From positions 1-9,876 of the forward strand of contig CALIJD010000175.1 in assembly GCA_938017885.1 (NCBI GenBank): a stretch of 9,876 nt of DNA, in the 5' to 3' direction. The position numbers were made by a program, and so were the translations under genes. Positions 6,707-9,876 of the stretch are shown one piece after another; position 1 is the stretch's first letter, and every line of letters starts with the position of its first letter. This DNA comes from an uncultured Granulicatella sp. Its GTDB lineage: Bacteria; Bacillota; Bacilli; Lactobacillales; Aerococcaceae. A model generated the notes under the pieces. That model had not been told where the DNA came from, did no database searches, and saw only the letters and a list, made by a program, of their open reading frames with translations.

Positions 6707-6850
6707 TATTTCAATCATAGTTGCTAATCGGGCACCGGATTGAGCCTAGGTCTCAATCCTACCAAGCCTCAAAGAGTCACAGGACAATCATTTGCCTTGT
6801 GGCTCTATTTCGCATTGGTTGCTTTTCCGTACAACAACTACGATTGATCC
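6704..6850 (+). repeat. Structured repeat element, copy C
   Basis: Same architecture as copy B with mostly different stem sequences. The outer stem pairs GGAT and CAATCATAGTTG (6704-6723) with CAACTACGATTG and ATCC (6835-6850). Hairpin 1 is GGATTGAG/CTCAATCC with loop CCTAGGT (6737-6759). Hairpin 2 is a 15-position stem, AGAGTCACAGGACAA/TTGCCTTGTGGCTCT (6773-6806), with two wobble pairs and one mismatch. The third hairpin is poorly kept. Conserved linkers are GGGCACCGG (6730-6738), AAGCCTCAAA (6764-6773) and TATTTCGCAT (6806-6815). Between 6851 and 6907 the sequence is a diverged version of the start of a tail, with nothing else recognisable. Confidence 0.75.
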
Positions 6851-6907
6851 GCAAGCTTTTCCGTTCGTCACAAGCAAAGCTCCACAGACTGAGAGCTGCG
6901 TAAGATA

Positions 6908-6963
6908 ATTCCCATATCCCAATCAAAGTGACATATACAAACCGTCCTTTCTAAGAAGGGAGC
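6908..6963 (+). repeat. Tail repeat b (diverged), following copy C
   Basis: It shares GACATATACAAACCGTCC (6930-6947) exactly with tail c (7047-7064), and a preceding ATCCCAA. The T-run is interrupted (CTTTCTAAG), so terminator function looks lost. It is followed directly by tail c, which gives an array of element-tail-element-tail-tail. Confidence 0.65.
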
Positions 6964-6968
6964 TGTGA

Positions 6969-7085
6969 GATTTTTTCTTTGCTTCTTTTCTGCCTAAAGA
7001 CTTGGGGTGCTGCGTTTCGAGCAGGGTCCACCTATCCCAACTAGGAGACATATACAAACCGTCCTTTTTTAGAGAGAGGGGCGGA
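6969..7085 (+). repeat. Tail repeat c, without its own structured element
   Basis: The close direct repeat of tail a, beginning GATTTTTTCTTTGCTTC and ending GGGGCGGA. No hairpin element precedes it beyond tail b, so this looks like a partial unit left by unequal recombination. It ends 12 bases before the bidirectional terminator of brnQ. Confidence 0.75.
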
Positions 7086-7092
7086 GAAAAAC

Positions 7093-7122
7093 AAAAAACG
7101 GAGCCCCGCGCTCCGTTTTTTT
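7093..7122. terminator. Bidirectional intrinsic terminator between the exporter side and brnQ
   Basis: ACGGAGC (7098-7104), loop CCCGC, GCTCCGT (7110-7116), with an A-run on the left (7093-7098) and a T-run on the right (7116-7122). The stem is GC-rich and the run is good in both directions, so it can stop brnQ transcripts from the right and read-through across the repeats from the left. The brnQ stop codon (7121-7123) lies in its T-run. Confidence 0.9.
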
Positions 7123-8437
7123 AGTCGAACTCAAGTTGTTTTGGTTTTAGGATGGTGGATGCGATTGTGAAAAGGATGGCGCCTATGAAGCTTGGGACAA
7201 TCCATTCAAGACCATATGTTGCTAGTGGGAGGGTTCCAATCCAAGTAGCTGCATCCCCGAGTAGGTTTCCGCCTAGTAATTGTGAAAGGGTGTTGATTCC
7301 TTGTACGAGGCCCACGATTCCAGCTCCAACAACGGCACCAAGGTACGTCCAGTCGTATGGGATGTATTGGTCAAACGCTGAGAAGAGAATGAGTGCAATC
7401 ACGATTGGGAAGATGAAGGTCAACACTGGAACGGCGAGGTTAATGAGTGAATCCACACCGACAAGCGAGATGATGAATTCTACCGCTACCGTGACAAGAA
7501 TAATTTTTTTGTATTGTAATTTTCCTTTAGAGACTTCTTCAAAATATTGTCCACAGGTAGTTGTTAGTCCAATCGCAGTTGTGAGGCAGGCGAAGCAGAC
7601 GGCAAGTCCCATTGCGAGTTGTCCCCATGATCCGAGTAAAGTTTTAACAATGGTTGTTAAAATAGCAGAACGTTGCGTAGTTGAGTCAATAACTGTACTC
7701 ATGCTGGCCCCGCTGTAAGCTAGTGTTGAGTATACGACAGCGAGTAGGACGAAGGCTACGATGCCAACTCCGAACATCATTCTGAATTGCTCTTTTCGAT
7801 TTAAATACCCACGACGCGTAATATCTTTCATCACGACTCCAGCTAAGAGAGGGGCTCCGAGAACGTCCATGGTTTGGTAACCTTCTTTAAATCCTTGTGC
7901 GAATAGCCCGCTTCTGTCTGTTGTGGCAAATGTTGCATTTGGTTGAAGGACGGCTCCGACAAAGATACAGAAGAGAATAAGTAATAGAATCGGTGTTAAA
8001 TATTTTCCAATGGCGTCCATGACGGAGTTTTCTTTGTACGTAATCCAAAGAACGATTCCGAAGAAGACGAGGGAAGTAATCCACTGTGGTGCGTCAGGAA
8101 AATACGATTGTACGAAAATTTCATGCGTTGAGGCTCCTGTACGTGGAACCGCAAAAATGGGCCCGATTAAGAGAACACAGATGGCATTTAAGACGCCTGC
8201 AAAAATAGGGTGAATCCGTCGTCCAACCGCTAGTGCACTTCCGCCAAGAGTCGCAACGACCATCACGGCAACAACCGACAGGAGTGGATCACTGATTAAA
8301 AACGCAAAGGTTGCAGTTCCCCAATTTTCTCCAGCAGTCACTCCTAGATAAGGTGGGAAAATTAAATTTCCAGCTCCAAAGAAGATGGCAAACAGAGCAA
8401 AACCGATAATGATAATATCTATGAATTTCTTTTTCAT
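7121..8437 (-). CDS. brnQ: Branched-chain amino acid carrier, LIVCS family
   Basis: A 438-residue integral membrane symporter for leucine, isoleucine and valine, driven by Na+ or H+. The N-terminal signature FFGAGNLIFPP (19-29) is diagnostic, and the protein has about twelve hydrophobic segments along its whole length, normal for BrnQ (about 440 residues). The start is placed at 8437 (MKKKFIDIIII): AGGA lies nine bases upstream. An in-frame ATG six codons earlier (8455) has no comparable ribosome binding site and would add a non-family MLGCGS extension. It is a single-gene unit ending in the bidirectional terminator and divergent from the nucleoside hydrolase. No T-box-like leader fits in the short upstream region, and I see no CodY-type palindrome. 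Confidence 0.95.
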   Translation of the reverse strand: MKKKFIDIIIIGFALFAIFFGAGNLIFPPYLGVTAGENWGTATFAFLISDPLLSVVAVMVVATLGGSALAVGRRIHPIFAGVLNAICVLLIGPIFAVPRTGASTHEIFVQSYFPDAPQWITSLVFFGIVLWITYKENSVMDAIGKYLTPILLLILFCIFVGAVLQPNATFATTDRSGLFAQGFKEGYQTMDVLGAPLLAGVVMKDITRRGYLNRKEQFRMMFGVGIVAFVLLAVVYSTLAYSGASMSTVIDSTTQRSAILTTIVKTLLGSWGQLAMGLAVCFACLTTAIGLTTTCGQYFEEVSKGKLQYKKIILVTVAVEFIISLVGVDSLINLAVPVLTFIFPIVIALILFSAFDQYIPYDWTYLGAVVGAGIVGLVQGINTLSQLLGGNLLGDAATWIGTLPLATYGLEWIVPSFIGAILFTIASTILKPKQLEFD

Positions 8438-8473
8438 GGAACCACATCCTAACATTAAAAAATAATTAAAAAT

Positions 8474-8479
8474 AGTTTA
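8474..8479 (-). promoter_or_regulatory. Candidate extended -10 element for brnQ
   Basis: The minus strand reads TG-t-TAAACT here, an extended -10. No good -35 is seen 16-18 bases upstream; the nearest is an AT-rich GCATTC-like stretch. It would give a short leader of about 30 bases. Confidence 0.35.
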
Positions 8480-8534
8480 ACATAAACTAAGAACGAATGC
8501 ATCCGAAAACAAAAACAAACGTTAAATAAAATAG

Positions 8535-8563
8535 TTTCTTTATTGTTCGTTTTTAGGTATAAT
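8535..8563 (+). promoter_or_regulatory. Promoter of the nucleoside hydrolase gene
   Basis: A perfect -10 TATAAT (8558-8563) with a poor -35 TTTCTT (8535-8540) at 17-base spacing. AAAGGAG (8587-8593) follows, 12 bases from the ATG at 8606, a longer gap than usual. Confidence 0.6.
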
Positions 8564-8605
8564 AAAACGTGCAAGAAAACCATTTTAAAGGAGCGTAACT
8601 CATAA

Positions 8606-9544
8606 ATGCGTAAAGTTTATTTAAACCACGATGGTGGCGTTGATGATTTAGTATCATTATATTTACTATTAAAAATGGAAGATGTGGAATTAGTAGGGGT
8701 CGGCGTCATCGAAGCGGACTGTTATTTAGTACCAGCGGTGGAAGCTAGCAAGAAGATTATTTATAAATTTGGATCTGAAAAGGACAAACAACTAAAAGTG
8801 GCTTCTTCAGACTCACGCCCTGTGAACCCATTCCCAAAAGAATGGAGAATGCATGCTTTCACAGTGGACGCACTTCCAATCTTAAACGAACATAAACCAA
8901 TCACGGTGCAAGATTCACAGTTAAAAGCGCACGAAGATTTAATCCGTGCCTTAAAAGAATCGGATGAGAAAGTGGACCTTGTTTTCGTAGGACCATTAAC
9001 AGACTTAGCCCGTGCGTTAGACCAAGACCCTACAATTGAAGAAAACATCGGTAAACTTTACTGGATGGGTGGCACTTTCCTTGATATGGGGAATGTGGAA
9101 GACCCTGAACACGACGGAACTGCAGAGTGGAACGTGTACTGGGATCCATTTGCGGCAAAACGCGTCTGGGAATCAGGCATCCAAATCGAACTCGTGGCGC
9201 TTGAAAGTACAAATATGGTGCCATTATCTCTGGATGTCCGCGACCGTTGGGCAAGAGATCGTGCTATTGAAGGCGTTGACTTCTTAGGGCAATGCTACGC
9301 CATCGTTCCGCCGCTCACTCACTACGTAACGAACTCAACATACTTCCTATGGGACGTGTTAACGACCGCTTCATTCGGGAAAGAAAACCTTGTGAAACGC
9401 TCTGTTGTGAACAGTGACGTGATTGTTGCCGGTGCAAGCCGTGGCCGTACTATCAAAGCCGAAAATGGCCGCCCAGTCGACCTTGTCTACCACGTCGACC
9501 GCGATGCCTTCTTCGACTACATCACCGATTTAGCGAAAAAATAA
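8606..9544 (+). CDS. Nucleoside N-ribohydrolase (IunH family), variant active site
   Basis: A 312-residue cytoplasmic enzyme of the calcium-dependent nucleoside hydrolase fold, which splits ribonucleosides into base and ribose for salvage. The metal-binding N-terminus reads LNHDGGVDDL (6-15): the family form is DxDPGxDD, so the first Asp is Asn7, while Asp9, Asp13 and Asp14 are kept. Further family landmarks are VGPLTDLARAL (128-138), YWMGG (152-156), AEWNVYWDPFAAKRVWESG (173-191) and the late metal ligand in LWDVLTTA (Asp250). The His usually found just before that Asp is Trp249. Length is normal (310-330). Substrate preference may differ from inosine/uridine enzymes because of the two changes. 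The gene has its own promoter and terminator, so it is monocistronic. Confidence 0.9.
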   Translation: MRKVYLNHDGGVDDLVSLYLLLKMEDVELVGVGVIEADCYLVPAVEASKKIIYKFGSEKDKQLKVASSDSRPVNPFPKEWRMHAFTVDALPILNEHKPITVQDSQLKAHEDLIRALKESDEKVDLVFVGPLTDLARALDQDPTIEENIGKLYWMGGTFLDMGNVEDPEHDGTAEWNVYWDPFAAKRVWESGIQIELVALESTNMVPLSLDVRDRWARDRAIEGVDFLGQCYAIVPPLTHYVTNSTYFLWDVLTTASFGKENLVKRSVVNSDVIVAGASRGRTIKAENGRPVDLVYHVDRDAFFDYITDLAKK

Positions 9545-9558
9545 TATAAATAGCTTCT

Positions 9559-9588
9559 GGCGCTCTCGAAAGAGAAGCGCCTTTTTTT
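9559..9588 (+). terminator. Intrinsic terminator after the nucleoside hydrolase gene
   Basis: GGCGCTCTC-gaaa-GAG-a-AGCGCC: a nine-pair GC-rich stem with one bulged A, then seven T residues (9582-9588). It lies 14 bases past the stop codon. Confidence 0.92.
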
Positions 9589-9631
9589 ATGATTAAGTAT
9601 TATAAATGGCAGAATTTATCTAAAGAAAGGG

Positions 9632-9660
9632 TTTACAAAAAATCAAGATAGTATTATACT
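9632..9660 (+). promoter_or_regulatory. Promoter of the downstream membrane-protein gene
   Basis: TTTACA (9632-9637), a 17-base spacer, TATACT (9655-9660): close to consensus. The start would be near 9667, giving a leader of about 110 bases that holds a three-codon frame and two matching dyads. Confidence 0.75.
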
Positions 9661-9676
9661 TGGCGTATAGATAAGG

Positions 9677-9690
9677 TACAAAAAAGTGTA
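9677..9690. promoter_or_regulatory. Dyad TACA-N6-TGTA, copy 1
   Basis: TACA-AAAAAG-TGTA, just downstream of the -10. The copy at 9746-9759 has the same half-sites and a nearly identical A-rich centre. The half-sites look like those of CopY/BlaI operators (TACA-N2-TGTA), but the gap is six bases, so that family is not assigned. Confidence 0.4.
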
Positions 9691-9714
9691 TTTTCATAAA
9701 TGGGGGTGCTTTTT

Positions 9715-9726
9715 ATGATTGTTTAA
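9715..9726 (+). CDS. Possible three-codon leader open frame (M-I-V)
   Basis: ATG ATT GTT TAA, preceded by GGGGGTG (9702-9708) with a six-base gap, which is good initiation spacing for so short a frame. It sits in the leader of the membrane-protein gene, where minimal leader frames can control expression through ribosome stalling. It may equally be chance in AT-rich sequence. Confidence 0.25.
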   Translation: MIV

Positions 9727-9745
9727 GTGAAGATAGTTTCTATTG

Positions 9746-9759
9746 TACAAAAAAATGTA
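9746..9759. promoter_or_regulatory. Dyad TACA-N6-TGTA, copy 2
   Basis: TACA-AAAAAA-TGTA, 69 bases after copy 1 and ending eight bases before the GGAGGAG ribosome binding site of the next gene. Either a second operator or a small hairpin near the ribosome binding site. Confidence 0.4.
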
Positions 9760-9779
9760 TATTGAACGGAGGAGTTATG

Positions 9780-9876
9780 ATGTTAAAAAAAATTAAGAAG
9801 CAAGTAATAGTTCCTATTGAAATTTTTGTAAGTTCGTTTGGGACATTATGTGCACTTTTATTACTTATGCCAAGAA
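9780..9876 (+). CDS. N-terminus of an unrecognised membrane protein (cut by window end)
   Basis: The first 32 residues are visible: a basic start MLKKIKKQ, then a hydrophobic segment from about VIVPIEIF to TLCALLLLMP (9-31), which looks like a first membrane helix or a signal anchor. Two adjacent ATG codons exist. The second (9780) is seven bases from GGAGG (9768-9772) and is preferred; the first (9777) would add one Met. The family cannot be named from this fragment. It is preceded by a strong promoter and a leader with paired dyads, so expression is probably regulated. Confidence 0.75.
   Translation, partial: MLKKIKKQVIVPIEIFVSSFGTLCALLLLMPR

Noticed and set aside
6721..6903. A 60-codon plus-strand frame in the gene-free stretch
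   Set aside because: It runs through the hairpins of copy C and lacks a ribosome binding site; the base-paired structure accounts for the sequence.
6422..7085. CRISPR array or integron attC-like repeats
   Set aside because: The units are long and diverged, there are no regular short repeats or unique spacers, there are no cas or integrase genes, and there are no conserved attC core sites.
7152..7718. A 188-codon plus-strand frame opposite brnQ
   Set aside because: It is fully antisense to a well-supported BrnQ gene, with no ribosome binding site and no recognisable domain.
8456..8605. T-box or other amino acid riboswitch upstream of brnQ
   Set aside because: Only about 150 bases separate the two divergent starts, with no terminator/antiterminator pair and no T-box sequence.

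Overview
The window looks like chromosomal DNA from a low-to-moderate GC Firmicute, most likely a Lactobacillales member. Evidence is the strong AGGAGG-type ribosome binding sites, sigma-A-like promoters, a compact Gram-positive peptide deformylase, a BrnQ carrier and a TetR-controlled ABC exporter with a giant coiled-coil permease. No phage, plasmid, insertion sequence, CRISPR, tRNA or rRNA gene was recognised. The genus cannot be fixed from the sequence alone.

Layout, left to right. (1) 1-716, minus: a nearly complete MerR-family regulator with a TipAS-type drug-binding domain, behind a promoter with the 19-bp spacer and central dyad typical of MerR autoregulation. (2) 717-1120: intergenic, with a possible gene remnant and copy A of a structured repeat. 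(3) 1121-2092, minus: a tetR-def operon in which the deformylase ribosome binding site overlaps the tetR stop codon. (4) 2093-2230: a divergent control region with two matching operator dyads. (5) 2231-6401, plus: an ABC exporter made of an ATPase and a 1151-residue FtsX-type permease. (6) 6402-7120: about 720 bases without a gene, filled by two more copies of the structured repeat plus tail repeats, then a bidirectional terminator. (7) 7121-8437, minus: brnQ. (8) 8606-9544, plus: a nucleoside hydrolase with its own promoter and terminator. (9) 9589-9876: promoter and leader of a membrane protein cut by the window end.

How it fits together (inference): the left half holds two drug- or stress-sensing modules. 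One is a TipAS-type MerR protein; the other is a TetR protein that probably represses both its own tetR-def operon and the divergent ABC exporter. The right half is nutrient uptake and salvage (branched-chain amino acids, nucleosides).

The most unusual content is non-coding: a family of elements of about 190-220 bp with three copies here. Each has a long closing inverted repeat, internal hairpins whose stems differ in sequence but still pair, and three conserved short segments between the stems. Copy A and copy B each lie directly after the last gene of an operon and on that operon's strand. I do not recognise this as a named RNA or mobile-element family.
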